A stretch of 51,065 nt of DNA from contig FTLJ01000513.1 in the NCBI GenBank assembly GCA_900155495.1, forward strand, positions 1-51,065, read 5' to 3'. Below, piece by piece: positions 18,802 through 28,657 of the stretch (the stretch's first letter is position 1; each line of letters starts with the position of its first letter). Made by a program: the position numbers and the translations under genes. This stretch comes from Porogramme epimiltina. Its lineage: Eukaryota > Basidiomycota > Agaricomycetes > Polyporales > Polyporaceae. The notes under the pieces were generated by a model, which did no database searches, was not told the DNA's origin, and saw only the letters and a list, made by a program, of their open reading frames with translations.

Positions 18802-20535
18802 ATGGCATGGAGTCATCATAGCACGGTCGCCAGGCAGCCTGCTACCACTATCGCCCAACGTCGTACCTTGAGTGTTGAAGAGCGCAATCGACGCAAGGTC
18901 TTGAATTCCGCCGCGCCAATCAATCGATTGCCCAACGAGGTGCTTTCGGACGTGTTTAAAGAGTGTATTTAGATCCATAAACCAGAGTCCCTTTTCTCGA
19001 GTCCTTTGAAGTCCCCGTGGTTCAATCTCTGCTACGTGTGCACTCACTGGTACGATCTCGTCTCCAACACGCCGATACATTGGACAAAAATCTACATCGA
19101 AAAAGGCTCCTTGGAATGGTTGGAGCTATGCCTCTTACGCTCCGCCTCCGCCCCCCTACACGTACATTTCGTCGACATTGATAGTGTTCCAGCAGAGCTG
19201 CTGGAGCACATCCTCCCTCATCACCACCGCATTCGCATCCTCGAGTTCGACGAATTTCCTGTCAAGAGCATACCACATATCGCGAATCTACTACGTCGTG
19301 GCATGCCTATGCTCAGAACTCTATCCTCTGGCGGATTCAAGTGGCTTGTGACAACACCCCGTTTCAGGAACGCCGACCTTACTCTACTCGACATTCATAC
19401 CGCCCCCGCCGACACTCTTCCGAGGCTCACCACCCTCGAGCTTGCCCACCTCAGGATCCCTCGCGATGCATTTGTGCTGCACCGTCTGCGTGAGCTTGCA
19501 CTGGATGGATGTTTTCTAGACACGTCCTTCAGCGAGTTCATACGCGTCATCAGACAGTGCCAAGCTCTAGAACGCCTTGTACTTCTCTCTATCTTCGACC
19601 GCTTCCCCGACTCCCCAACGATATCCTTCGACGACTTCCGATCGAATGCGCCAATCACCCTACGTCACTTGCACACCATCCACCTCGAGGAGAACACAGC
19701 AAAGGCGACATCAATTTTCTTATCTAGCTTTATTTTTCCCGCGGCAAACGACGTCCAGATTCAAGGAGAGCCCGACGGCATGGGGACGAGCGATAGCCTC
19801 GCGCCGATCCTCCCGCTCCATCCCTTGGTCACCCTCCCCATTCTATCCACACTGGTCTCCGCCTGCATCCATGCTTACGCCGAAGATTTCATCTTACTTC
19901 GGGGCCGAGTTTCGAGATGCCCGCACTCCCCTCTCAATGTAGACATCCAGTTCGCTAAGAAGTATCATCGTTTTCACGGTCGACTCAGATACTTCACCCG
20001 CCTGCTTCGCGACGCTCCTCTGGAGAGCCTGACGATCACAGATGGCGGCGAAGCTTACGCGGACATTCGGGACTCAACGGCGTGGTCCGATGTGTTCCAA
20101 ACATTCCCTCGGTTGGATACGCTCAGTATTGACCGCGTACACTCCATGGCGACCTTCAAAGCGTTCTGGTTGGGTCTCAGTGGAGCGGCCTCCTTCGTCG
20201 GACAGGATAATCACGACGTCGGACCCGAGACTGGGAACCTCCAGACCCCGTGCCCTTCCCTACGCCACATCACGTTCATCCTGCAGTACGATGAGAACTC
20301 GGACTTCGTAGAGGACTGCGTCAACTCGGCCGCTCACGAAATGCTCCTATGCCTGCGCGAGCGCGCCGCCTCAGGGGCTCGCTTGGACGTTCTCTCGTGG
20401 ACTTGGATGTATCCACCTCCCCGACACCGCCTCTCGGTCGCGTATGCGTGGCGTGCCCTCCTGGAAAGCACCCAGGCCCTCCAGCAGGAAGGACTTGTAG
20501 GGAAAGTCTTGGGGAGTTGGGGGCCGAATCATTGA
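18802..20535 (+). pseudogene. F-box gene B (module copy B) with one in-frame TAG
   Basis: The frame runs from ATG 18802 (MAWSHHS, matching MARSHPS of copy A) to TGA 20533-20535. It has a single stop, TAG at 18970-18972, after residue 56, inside the F-box region; 520 further codons are open. F-box core: PINRLPNEVLSDVFKECI, stop, then WFNLCYVCTHWYDLV. The rest aligns along its length with copy A and keeps Trp (FKAFW) where A has TGA. Without recoding, translation gives a 56-residue peptide; reinitiation at Met 19006 would give 509 residues lacking the first half of the F-box. An intron removing the TAG would have to be about 39 bp to stay in frame, too short for this genome. Role, if expressed: SCF adaptor. 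Confidence 0.78.
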
Positions 20536-20587
20536 ACAGGAGGGTGCGTTGGCTCACTATCACATAGCGTCACTGCTGGGGATAACG
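20536..20587. other. Short spacer after F-box gene B
   Basis: Nothing recognised before the FMO relic begins. Confidence 0.4.
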
Positions 20588-20745
20588 CTGATCACACCTT
20601 CGTGACCGGTGACAACTCTATCTTGCATGTTTATTCGAAATAGTTGGTGAGTGCTCTACGACTATCCTGTCTGGCGGCGCCCCACGTTGACTCGACCACT
20701 AGGCGCTCCAAATTGAAATCCACAGTATACGCCTACAAGTCTGTG
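20588..20745 (+). pseudogene. Decayed FMO 3' end (exon 7, intron 7, exon 8)
   Basis: It aligns with 14790-14930 of the intact FMO across an exon-intron-exon boundary. TTCGTGACCGGTGAC matches TTCGCCACCGGCGAC; TATTCGAAATAGTTGGTGAG matches CATTCGAAACAGTTGGTAAG; CACGTTGACTCG is near-identical intron sequence; and TAGGCGCTCCAAAT matches CAGGCGCTACAAAT. Exon 7 now has a TAG (CAG to TAG), and the acceptor CAG has become TAG (still AG). The relic shows that a second FMO once lay in or beside module B. Confidence 0.75.
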
Positions 20746-21107
20746 ACGGGGATAAATAGTCGTCATGTTCTTCCTAATGTAGATGGGGTGAAGGTTCCGC
20801 GCTTGACTCTACCATTTGGTGCGGTGGGCGAACCGCGTCGCGCGACCACCAGCCAGTCCGGGATTTAGACGCACACGCACCATCAAGTGACACTCGCTGC
20901 CATCTCAGCGGCGGAAAGAGCCTGCGAGGTGAAATTGAGGAATGTTAGGATATTTTTGATGTCACATTAGCAAGATTCTGGCTCAAAAATGCGAGTGGGA
21001 CCGCAAGCTACCATACACCTCGACGTGCAGTGAAAGTCGGATCATTGTGATATTGTGATGGCTTCAAGGAATGGGCAAGACATTCGAGCGTGTAAGCCAA
21101 CGTTAGA
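20746..21107. other. Intergenic, nothing recognised
   Basis: Between the FMO relic and the 3' end of the minus-strand F-box gene; no feature seen. Confidence 0.4.
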
Positions 21108-22775
21108 CTAATAGCTCCCCCTTTCCAGTGAAACCTTCCCCTTTACTAACTCCCTCAACCGCGGAACATACCTCTCGCCCAGCATATCAAATTCCACCTC
21201 CAGTTCCGCCCCTCCATAAGCATCGTAGATCATCTCCAGTGTCTCCAACGCCGCTGCCCCACGCATCTCACGATACTTAAGGCACTCTACGATGACCTCT
21301 AACGTAGCCTCGTTGAGTTCAGAGGTCTCGCCGTACACCACCGAGCGCAGCCGAGGACACGTCGGCAGACTGCGATCGCCAGCCACAGTGGTCTCCGATT
21401 CACGGGACGCCGTCTCCAACCCAACCCAAAACGCCCTGGAGCTCCCCCACCCATCGAGCTTGATCTCCTCGAGCGCAGTGAGCGTTTGGAACACGTCTGT
21501 CCAGATAGCCGGACGTAGGGTGTCTTGTACGCCGCATACGGCGAGTCGTACGAGGCGATTGCCGGAGGGACGCAGCATGCAGATGAGGGAGGAGAGCCCG
21601 GATAAGAGAGGGGTCTTCAGCTGAGAGAAATACCCTTCGTCGAACTCGAGTTCCACGATATTGGACAGTTCATCCCCTTCTCCTACGATTAGCTTGAAGT
21701 CGTCGTCGTTTACCTCGAGCTCCGCAGTCTTAGCGCGCTCCAAGGATGGAAAGAAGGAACTGTTCGAGCCCGTGGGTGGGAGGAGGTCGAGGATTGTTGC
21801 GAATTCACTGTGCGCTTGATCGTAGTCGTATTCCCCCTTAAGCGAGAGTTGTTCTGTGGTCAAGTTGATGTGAGAGAGGAAACTGTATATGTGGTCCACG
21901 AGGTCATCCAGAAGGACGAGATTCTTGAGCCGTAAAAGCGGACCCGGACAGGTGGACGGGATGTGCGGAGAGACTTGGTCGAGAGGAAATTGGGAGAGGA
22001 AGTGGTGAAGGGAGATGTATGTGAGCCGGGGCGCCGATTGAATGTTTGTGATGAAGTTTTGGAAGGTGCCTGCATACGCGCATGAGTTGAGCGTAAGCTT
22101 GCAGAGGTTGGAATACAGAGCGGCGTCGTTGGGAGCTTGAGAGCGCGCAAGGTATAGAGTGTGTAGGCGCGGGAACCGTTCAGATGTGACTTTAAGGTCC
22201 AATATCGGGTCCAATGAAGCTAACCCCTTCGTGTCGTGCTTGATCGTGAGCGTTTCGAGAGAGGCGGCACCTCGACGGAGAAGGGTTGGAAGCCGTGAAG
22301 ACCAATACGACGATATGCGCTTGAGAGACAATCCTCGGGTGCGGTGTAGATTCAAAGCAAGGGCAGAGTGTATGTCCGAACGTGCCCAATCGGAACAAAG
22401 GAGAACCTCGATTTCAGCCGCTGCGGAGCGTATGAGGCAGAGGGTGATCCATTTCATATTGGACGATTCGCCGACCTTGATGTTTTGCCAAAGTGTCGGC
22501 GTAGCACACGCGACGTCGTACCAGTGTTTGCAGACCAGAAGGAGTTTGATCCACGAGTACTCTCCGAGAATCGGGTCGAAGGAGTCCTGTCCGTATAGGG
22601 TGAAGATGGGAACGAGAAGTTCGTTGGGTAGCTGGCAAACCAGTTGAGAGGCGTTTGCAGCTGTCCTATCCATCTGAAGACTAATGCTATGTGCAATCAT
22701 GTTCCCTACAGCGCCCTTATGGGGGCGCCGTCGAGGATTGCGGCGTGACACGGCGCTATGTGACGTGGCTGGCAT
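21108..22775 (-). CDS. F-box protein (module copy B, minus-strand member)
   Basis: 555 residues, one exon, no internal stop. The F-box core is at about residues 40-95: SQLVCQLPNELLVPIFTLYG, then WIKLLLVCKHWYDVACATPTLW. The body aligns with the 3993-5705 protein along its length, including YSNLCKLTLNSCAYAGTFQNF and, near the C-terminus, CLKYREMRGAAALE. Probable SCF adaptor of unknown substrate. The start is supported by sequence shared with copy A around the ATG. N-terminal residues before the F-box are basic and not conserved. Convergent with F-box gene B, separated by 572 bp that contain the FMO relic. Confidence 0.85.
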   Translation of the reverse strand: MPATSHSAVSRRNPRRRPHKGAVGNMIAHSISLQMDRTAANASQLVCQLPNELLVPIFTLYGQDSFDPILGEYSWIKLLLVCKHWYDVACATPTLWQNIKVGESSNMKWITLCLIRSAAAEIEVLLCSDWARSDIHSALALNLHRTRGLSLKRISSYWSSRLPTLLRRGAASLETLTIKHDTKGLASLDPILDLKVTSERFPRLHTLYLARSQAPNDAALYSNLCKLTLNSCAYAGTFQNFITNIQSAPRLTYISLHHFLSQFPLDQVSPHIPSTCPGPLLRLKNLVLLDDLVDHIYSFLSHINLTTEQLSLKGEYDYDQAHSEFATILDLLPPTGSNSSFFPSLERAKTAELEVNDDDFKLIVGEGDELSNIVELEFDEGYFSQLKTPLLSGLSSLICMLRPSGNRLVRLAVCGVQDTLRPAIWTDVFQTLTALEEIKLDGWGSSRAFWVGLETASRESETTVAGDRSLPTCPRLRSVVYGETSELNEATLEVIVECLKYREMRGAAALETLEMIYDAYGGAELEVEFDMLGERYVPRLRELVKGKVSLERGSY

Positions 22776-24044
22776 ACGTTGCAGGGGGGCCGCCTACAAA
22801 TCATGGGATTAGCGGAGTCCGTACATGTGGATTGCTGTAATTCTCACGGTCTGATTCAAAAAAAGTGAGGTAGAAATACTAGAGGAGACCGATGTGTTCT
22901 AAGCCGGATGCCCAGCTAGCAGTGAGCTTTGTCGGTATGGGCTAAATTTCGGACAGAAACAGGGTCAGCATTCAGTGGGACTTGGAAGCATAACTTCAAA
23001 AATGGGGACTTACATAAATTGAATGGACTCATCTACGTAGAGTCGCTGAAGACTCTGTGAAAGATGTAGAAGACGATGGTCTTGGAAAAGTTCTCGGAGT
23101 GACGTTTCGGAGAAGCCTGAGGTGGTTCAAGCTTAAGGAAGCGCCGACACGTGTGCGGACTGCCAAGGACGGGACGCGTCAAGTCACAGTCACCTGACAT
23201 GTGAGCGTGACATACTCTTGGAGGCTGCCGCCGAACTCGGACTCCGTACTTTGTCTTCCTCCCACTCTACCTCCCCTCTCTATCTTGCCTTGCCTGTACA
23301 AAGGCACCCGTCACTCAAGCAAGTTTAATGCCACAACCAGTGACTACCAGGTCTCTCGTATGTTGGTGCTCCGTTCCGATCTAGTGCCATTATCATTGGT
23401 GAGCTTCAGCGTTGCGTATGGTACGGGATTACCTCTCAACTCGTATTCATTTAAAGGTTCAGAACCACCATTTGCACACATAATTATAATTCTGAGAAGG
23501 CGACGTAATAGCCGAAGGTTGTGGAGGGAATGCTACTGATGCAATGTACGCATGGCTACACAATCCCTTCTACCCCCTTCAAATGTCTAATCTGATTGTC
23601 CCTTCACGTAGTCTTACAGTGCTATGACCATCTATATGCAAGTCACACATATACCACTTCCCACTCGATCGTTCCACATCATCGCGAAGTATCACGAAGT
23701 AATATCGAAGCCATGGCCCGAGTTGAAGTTTACAAGGCCACGCATTTTCGTCCTCCTGAGGCATCTCTGCGTGCAGATGAGGTGAAAGTGTATACAACTC
23801 GAATCACTTCTACTGAAGAGTCAAGAACTGAGGCTTGCGAATGTGAGTCTAAACGGAAGTTCTTGTGGTACCGGTTGAAGTAGGAATTGACATATCTCCG
23901 GTAGTGCGATGTCTAGGCCTTAACAAGCGACTGATACAAAGGACATACGACCACATCCCACACGTCGCGGTTGCTCGCTTGCTCTGCCGTGTCTCAAGTA
24001 ATAGTAAGTATTTACTTCATGGTAGAAGGATATCGGGCTGATCG
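22776..24044. other. Intergenic between F-box (-) B and GNAT B
   Basis: No firm gene. It contains the 29-bp element 23183-23211. A 56-codon frame starting ATG 23713 (MARVEVYKATHFRPP) has acceptable composition but no recognised domain and no counterpart in module A. The spacing from F-box (-) start to GNAT start is 1.5 kb here against 3.5 kb in module A. Confidence 0.45.
23183..23211. promoter_or_regulatory. 29-bp element conserved with 8051-8079
   Basis: GTCACAGTCACCTGACATGT plus 9 bases; 27 of 29 positions match the module A copy. Confidence 0.45.
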
Positions 24045-24215
24045 GAGCTCCGTGCGTCTCGCTTATGACGCCACTTACCATAGATGGACTTGGCGCCATG
24101 AGGGTCGATCGGCAAGCCAGAGTCATGTAAGGAGATGCCTGCATGAGTCATTACATGGAGGGGGCGAGCAACGCCTCCCCCATAAATGCGGTAGGTGAAG
24201 TCGTTACACCTATCA
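24045..24215 (+). promoter_or_regulatory. GNAT B promoter block (matches 9007-9180)
   Basis: It shares the 18-mer GAGCTCCGTGCGTCTCGC, GGCGCCATGAG, and AGAGTCATG with module A. The TATA position reads CATAAA (24181-24186). Confidence 0.55.
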
Positions 24216-24263
24216 CCTAACGCTCGTTCAGACCCTTCTGCCCTCCCCCACTCCATAGCGATC

Positions 24264-25055
24264 ATGTCCCGAGACTTCGTCAACAACTATACACCCGCCG
24301 TCGCACAGGAGCCGACGCTCCCCGAGTCCGAACTCTACGGCCCAACCCCGTACGACATCAACTTTGCCTATCCTCTTCACGAGGAGACGCTTCAAACTCC
24401 ACGGCTCAAGATTGTTCCCTTCATCCCCTCCATCCACGCCGAGACATACTGGGCTCACGTCGGCAACCGCCCGGAGCTCTTCCGCTTCTACCCATTCCTC
24501 CCCGGGACGCTCCCCGAATTCCTCACCTGGCTCGAGCTTAGCCAGCGCCGCAACCCCCACCAGACCTTCTTCGCCCTCATCGACCTCACGCGCCCTGACC
24601 CCGCTCACCCGACTTGGGGCGGTTCCCTTGCGGGCGCTGTCGCGCTCTGCAACGCTGCGCCCGCGAACCTCGGGACGGAGATAGGCTACGTCGTCGTCTT
24701 CCCCGAGTTCCACCACACCCACGTCGCGAAGGAGATGGTCGGCCTCCTCCTCCGCTATCTCCTCCAGCTCCCGAACGCGTCGCCCCCCGGGCTCGGGCTG
24801 CGGAGGGTGGAGTGGCGTGCACATCCCGGGAACGCGCCGTCGATCGGGCTCGCGGAGCGGATGGGCTTCAAGCGCGATGGGCTGCTGAGGTGGCTGTGGG
24901 TGCTGCCGGACGTTCTGACGCACATGGGGGATAAGGGCCGGGCGGGGGATCCAGCAGATGGGAGGAGCGGGCGGCATACGGTCGTACTGTCGGTGTGCTG
25001 GGATGATTGGGAGGGTGGTGTGAAGGATAAGGTCGAGGCTTTACTGAGCAAGTAA
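24264..25055 (+). CDS. GNAT (RimL-type) acetyltransferase, module copy B
   Basis: 263 residues, one exon. It is close to the 9223 protein over its whole length: ELYGPTPYDINFAYPLHEE, AETYWAHVGNRPELFRFYPF, EIGYVVVFPEFHHTHVAKEM. The RRVEW..HPGN..S.GLAERMGFKRDG motif is complete, with the conserved Gly that copy A lost. Predicted to transfer an acetyl group from acetyl-CoA to an unknown amine. ATG 24264 is chosen because MSRDFVNNYTP matches MSEDYVNNYTP of copy A; the frame continues upstream to a GTG but without ATG. It is probably the functional member of the pair. Confidence 0.9.
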   Translation: MSRDFVNNYTPAVAQEPTLPESELYGPTPYDINFAYPLHEETLQTPRLKIVPFIPSIHAETYWAHVGNRPELFRFYPFLPGTLPEFLTWLELSQRRNPHQTFFALIDLTRPDPAHPTWGGSLAGAVALCNAAPANLGTEIGYVVVFPEFHHTHVAKEMVGLLLRYLLQLPNASPPGLGLRRVEWRAHPGNAPSIGLAERMGFKRDGLLRWLWVLPDVLTHMGDKGRAGDPADGRSGRHTVVLSVCWDDWEGGVKDKVEALLSK

Positions 25056-25504
25056 GCAAGTTTGATACGGAATCAATAGGTGGTACTGTGTATGCTACTG
25101 TAAATGCCTGATGTGAACAATGCCATGTTGTACAAGCCATATCCCCCCTCAGCATGCTCGAAGAGGGTCTGCAGCCATGATGACGTCATACTGTACAGAG
25201 GCTCTCCATTCTCATCGCCAGGTTCGGGCGCTTTTCCTGGCTGCTCCTCTTTCAGTCTGCTCAAACGTTGGACGGTCAACACCCTCTCGTCTTTATACGC
25301 TAAACAGGCTCGTTCTCAGTGGTGTGTCTGCCTTCTCAATCACAAGGCCTTGGAGAACCTTCTGATGTTGTCGCATGCGGCATCCTTACTACCGGCGTAG
25401 CCTGCTGCCATTGTAGTCGCTGCTGAACCTGGTCAACCTGGTCAAGTGGAGGGTCTCTATCATTAATTAGTGCCGTGTATAGTCCCATGATGTGAGTATT
25501 GCAT
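25056..25504. other. 3' flank of GNAT B and intergenic
   Basis: The first 140 bp or so resemble the GNAT A 3' flank (10020-10150), including GTCTGCAGCC in both. No gene seen. Confidence 0.45.
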
Positions 25505-27274
25505 ATGATAGGCTATAATGCTCTTTACCCGAGAAGTTCTTCTTACAGCTCGGCCGATCCTTTGCGTGGGGATGTCCTCCGGCCCCCTTTCTATGGTCTT
25601 CAACCTCCACGAGCACAAGCGACGTTCACCGATACTCTCAACATCCCCCTAGGAGAGCGTCGAGCTTTGCTGGAGAACCAATTAGATGAGGCTCGGAGAC
25701 AGGTTATCGGGATCAGCGCGCTGCTGAACAGTCTCGTCACGGTCAATCGCATCCCTCTCGAACTCCTAGTCGAGATTATGCTTCATGTCCAGGCCGATGG
25801 TGCAGACCCGTCAGGTTGGCTCCATCTCCTTCTTGTTTGCCGCCACTGGTTTGTCGTCGCCTCCACCACTCCTGGGCTCTGGACCAATCTCTGGGTCCAC
25901 ACTAGGTTCAACTACCTTCTCACCGGTTTCAAGCGCTCCAAGACTCATCCCGTTGACGTATCCGCACTATCCTCAAACACGGTCCCTGCCTTGCTGGAAG
26001 TCACCGCACCGCATACGTATCGTTTACGGCGCCTCCGATTAAACGAGATCACGTTCGAACATTACGACTCGGTCGTGTCGCCGTTTTTAGGAGCCTCGTC
26101 TATGCCCGCGCTGCAGGCGCTCCATCTAACTCGCGCGCACATCACCAATGATCCTCAAGAACCCGTCATTCTACTCCCGTCAGAGCGTTACCCACGCCTC
26201 AAAGATCTTAACCTCTCAAGCGTCCAGCTATCCCCAACGTCCTCCATCTTTCCACAATTGACGCGCCTAGTCCTCGACCGCTGGCGCAGTATTGACCCTC
26301 CTTTGCACGTTAACGCTCTCATTGGAATGCTCCGCGTCTGCGTTAACTTAGAGACGCTTGTGATCAAGAAGGTTGCGGCTGAGACGGTGCTAAATTAAGC
26401 ATTCGACTCGAGGCTTCCTGTCTATCTTCCTCGCATGCGTGACTTTGTCGTCGACGCCACACCAGAAGTCATTAAACGCATTCTGTCAACCTTCTCCTTC
26501 CCCCCGACAGCTTGTATCTCCGTCGTTTGGGAGATTTTCCCGACCAACAACTGGATGGACACTGTCCTACAGGGCATGCGATCCGTTCTTCCTACCAACA
26601 GGGCAAGCCTCCCCATCCTCCAACACGTCACAGAGCTCGACTTCACCTCCACTGCTTCTCAGCAAGTCTTCATTGCGACCGCCCCGATCCCGCCCGGATG
26701 GAGTCCAGACGCGCAGCCACCGCGCATCTCCCTCTCGATGGAGGTCACGAAAATTCCGCCCCGAGTCGGCGACCTGATCACTTACGTCCCCTTAGAGATG
26801 CGAGACTTCTTCGACATCTTCGGCCATGCGCCTCTTCGCAGCCTCACCATGCAATGCGCCGGCGGCATTCAGGTCATGATGATGGCTGCTTGGGACCAAC
26901 TGTACGAGCGCTTCCCCGACCTGCATACGCTCGGCGCGCGCGCAACCCCTGGCGAGGAGCCTGGGGTGGCAGACACTCTCTTCAACCCGGTCATCCGTCC
27001 TTTGGTGCCCGGGGGAGTAGTAGTGATATCGGATAGGGTCGTGTGTCCGAACCTTAAGCACTTCCGTGTGGTAGGCTTCGCGGAGATGACGGAGTCATTA
27101 CTGAGGTGCTTCCTGTCGCCCCCAGTTATGAAGGCGCGACTGCCGTCGCTGGAATCGCTGACGTTTGAAGGCGCTGACGGGGAGTGTTTGGAGGACTTTG
27201 AAGAGATGAGGAACAAATATGTCGAGCAGCTCTCCGGTGTCTTCTCAGAAGTCAGGTTTATACAAAAGTTGTAG
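25505..27274 (+). pseudogene. F-box gene with one in-frame TAA
   Basis: Frame from ATG 25505 (MIGYNALYPRSS; the TTG six bases earlier is not needed) to TAG 27272-27274, 589 codons, with one internal stop, TAA 26396-26398. F-box region: VNRIPLELLVEIMLHVQ, then WLHLLLVCRHWFVVASTTPGLW, followed by LRR-like segments. The stop falls between ETVLN and AFDSRLPVYLPRMRDFVVD, with coding sequence continuing in the same frame for 291 codons. A single C-to-T change in CAA would explain it. It is a different lineage from the module F-box genes. It may be a recent pseudogene or a recoded gene; a truncated protein of 297 residues would keep the F-box but lose half of the LRR-like part. Confidence 0.75.
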
Positions 27275-27612
27275 TTTTGTCTTCCCCTCTCTAGCCGTTG
27301 TACATATACGCAATATATTGGGCCGGATAGCTAAAATAACTGAAACGTATAGCTTCTAGAAGTTGTGTGTCACACTGGGGGCGTAACCGATGCCATCGAA
27401 TGCATTCGTGGTACGCATCGAAGATGCGAGGACATTCGAGAAAATGCAAGACGAATGCCTTTCCCCTGACTCGAACCGGAGGCGCTGGGGGACGTGTGGC
27501 AGTACATTCGTAGAGCTCTCGACACGCCCAGACGTTCTACTCCCAGCCATATCCCATCTTGTAGACCACCACCACCAACCGCTTGGCAGCATTCTACAAG
27601 AGCAGTCCAACG
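27275..27612. other. Intergenic, promoter of AlkB-like gene
   Basis: No gene. An ATATATTG stretch near 27311 could be a TATA-like element or part of the F-box gene's 3' end. Confidence 0.35.
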
Positions 27613-28657
27613 ATGACGACGTTGAAAGAACAAGACTTCCTTGTGCCTGGCGATGTCATCGCCGAAGGAGACACGCATATCCTGCACGGTTTCCTGCCGC
27701 CTGATTTGGCCGAGGTGGCCTTCGAGAACCTTCGGAAGGAAGTGAAATGGAACACAATGATGCATAGGGGTAGGTTCAACTGTATCTCATTTCGAAGTGT
27801 GTACTGAGAAAACATAGGGGGAGAGGTGCCAAGGCTAGTCGCAGTAGAAGGTCGGATCCTAGAAGATGGAAGGTACGATGAGCTCGGCCTTCTCCTTCGC
27901 GGGATCCACATCACTCACCAAGTTTCCAACCAGCTTCCCCATATACCGTCACCCCGCAGACGAGTCGCCGCCTCTCCTGCCCTTTTCCCCCACCGTCGCG
28001 CGCATCCGGCAACACGTCGAGGATGCCCTGGGCGAGCCCGTGAACCATGTCCTCATCCAGCACTACCGCTCCGGGGCCGACTACATCTCCGAGCACTCCG
28101 ACAAGACGATCGACGTCTTCCGCGGGTCCAAGATCGTCAATGTAAGCCTCGGCGCGCAGCGCGTCATGACCCTGCGAACAAAGAAGGACGCCCTCGCGCA
28201 GCGCGCCGCCGACGCCGCCCAACACGACGGAGACGTTGAGATCCCCGCGCCTCGGCCGACCACCTCCACGAAGCGGGGCGCGCAGCGCATCGCACTTCCA
28301 CACAACTCCATATTCGTGATGGGGCTGGCGACGAACGCGAAGTGGCTGCACGGGATCCGGACGGACAAGCGGCCGCTCAAGACGAAGGGCCCGGCGGAGC
28401 AGGCGCAGGGCGGGGAGCGCATCAGCCTGACGTTCCGCACGATCGGCACGTTCCTGACCCCGGACGAGGGGATGATCTTCGGCCAGGGCGCGCGGGGCAA
28501 GACGCGGGCGGACGCGGGGCCGGTCGTCCGTGGGGGCGAGGAGGCGGAGAGGCTGATCGCGGCGTTCGGGGCGGAGAACCACCAGAGCGAGTTCGATTGG
28601 GAGGGGAACTACGGGGAGGGATTCGATGTCTTGCACTTCACGATGCCTACGTCTTGA
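27613..28657 (+). CDS. AlkB-like Fe(II)/2-oxoglutarate dioxygenase
   Basis: Exons 27613-27769, 27818-27872, 27934-28657; introns of 48 and 61 bp; 311 residues. The predicted reaction is oxidative demethylation of alkylated DNA, RNA or protein with 2-oxoglutarate and O2. HYRSGADYISEHSDKTID contains the HxD iron ligands His125 and Asp127. KWLHGI gives the third ligand His210, and RISLTFR (Arg233-x5-Arg239) is the AlkB-family 2-oxoglutarate/substrate motif. IVNVSLGAQRVM fits the core jelly-roll strand. Splicing restores GGEVPRLVAVEG and EDGSFPIYRHPADES. It looks like the AlkB homologue 2/3 type of fungi, with a Lys/Ala-rich insert at about 160-190. It is head-to-tail with the xylulokinase gene, 850 bp downstream. 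Confidence 0.9.

Noticed and set aside
23713..23883. 56-codon frame MARVEVYKATHFRPP..
   Set aside because: No domain, no counterpart in module A, no splice support; may be chance.
24195..24263. Upstream extension of GNAT B
   Set aside because: Begins with GTG; paralogue comparison fixes the start at 24264.
2184..26398. Repeat-induced point mutation as cause of the stops
   Set aside because: Genes keep high GC and otherwise intact frames; stop contexts do not share one dinucleotide target.
26362..26412. Intron that would remove the TAA at 26396
   Set aside because: Possible donors and acceptors give lengths that are not multiples of three and weak signals.
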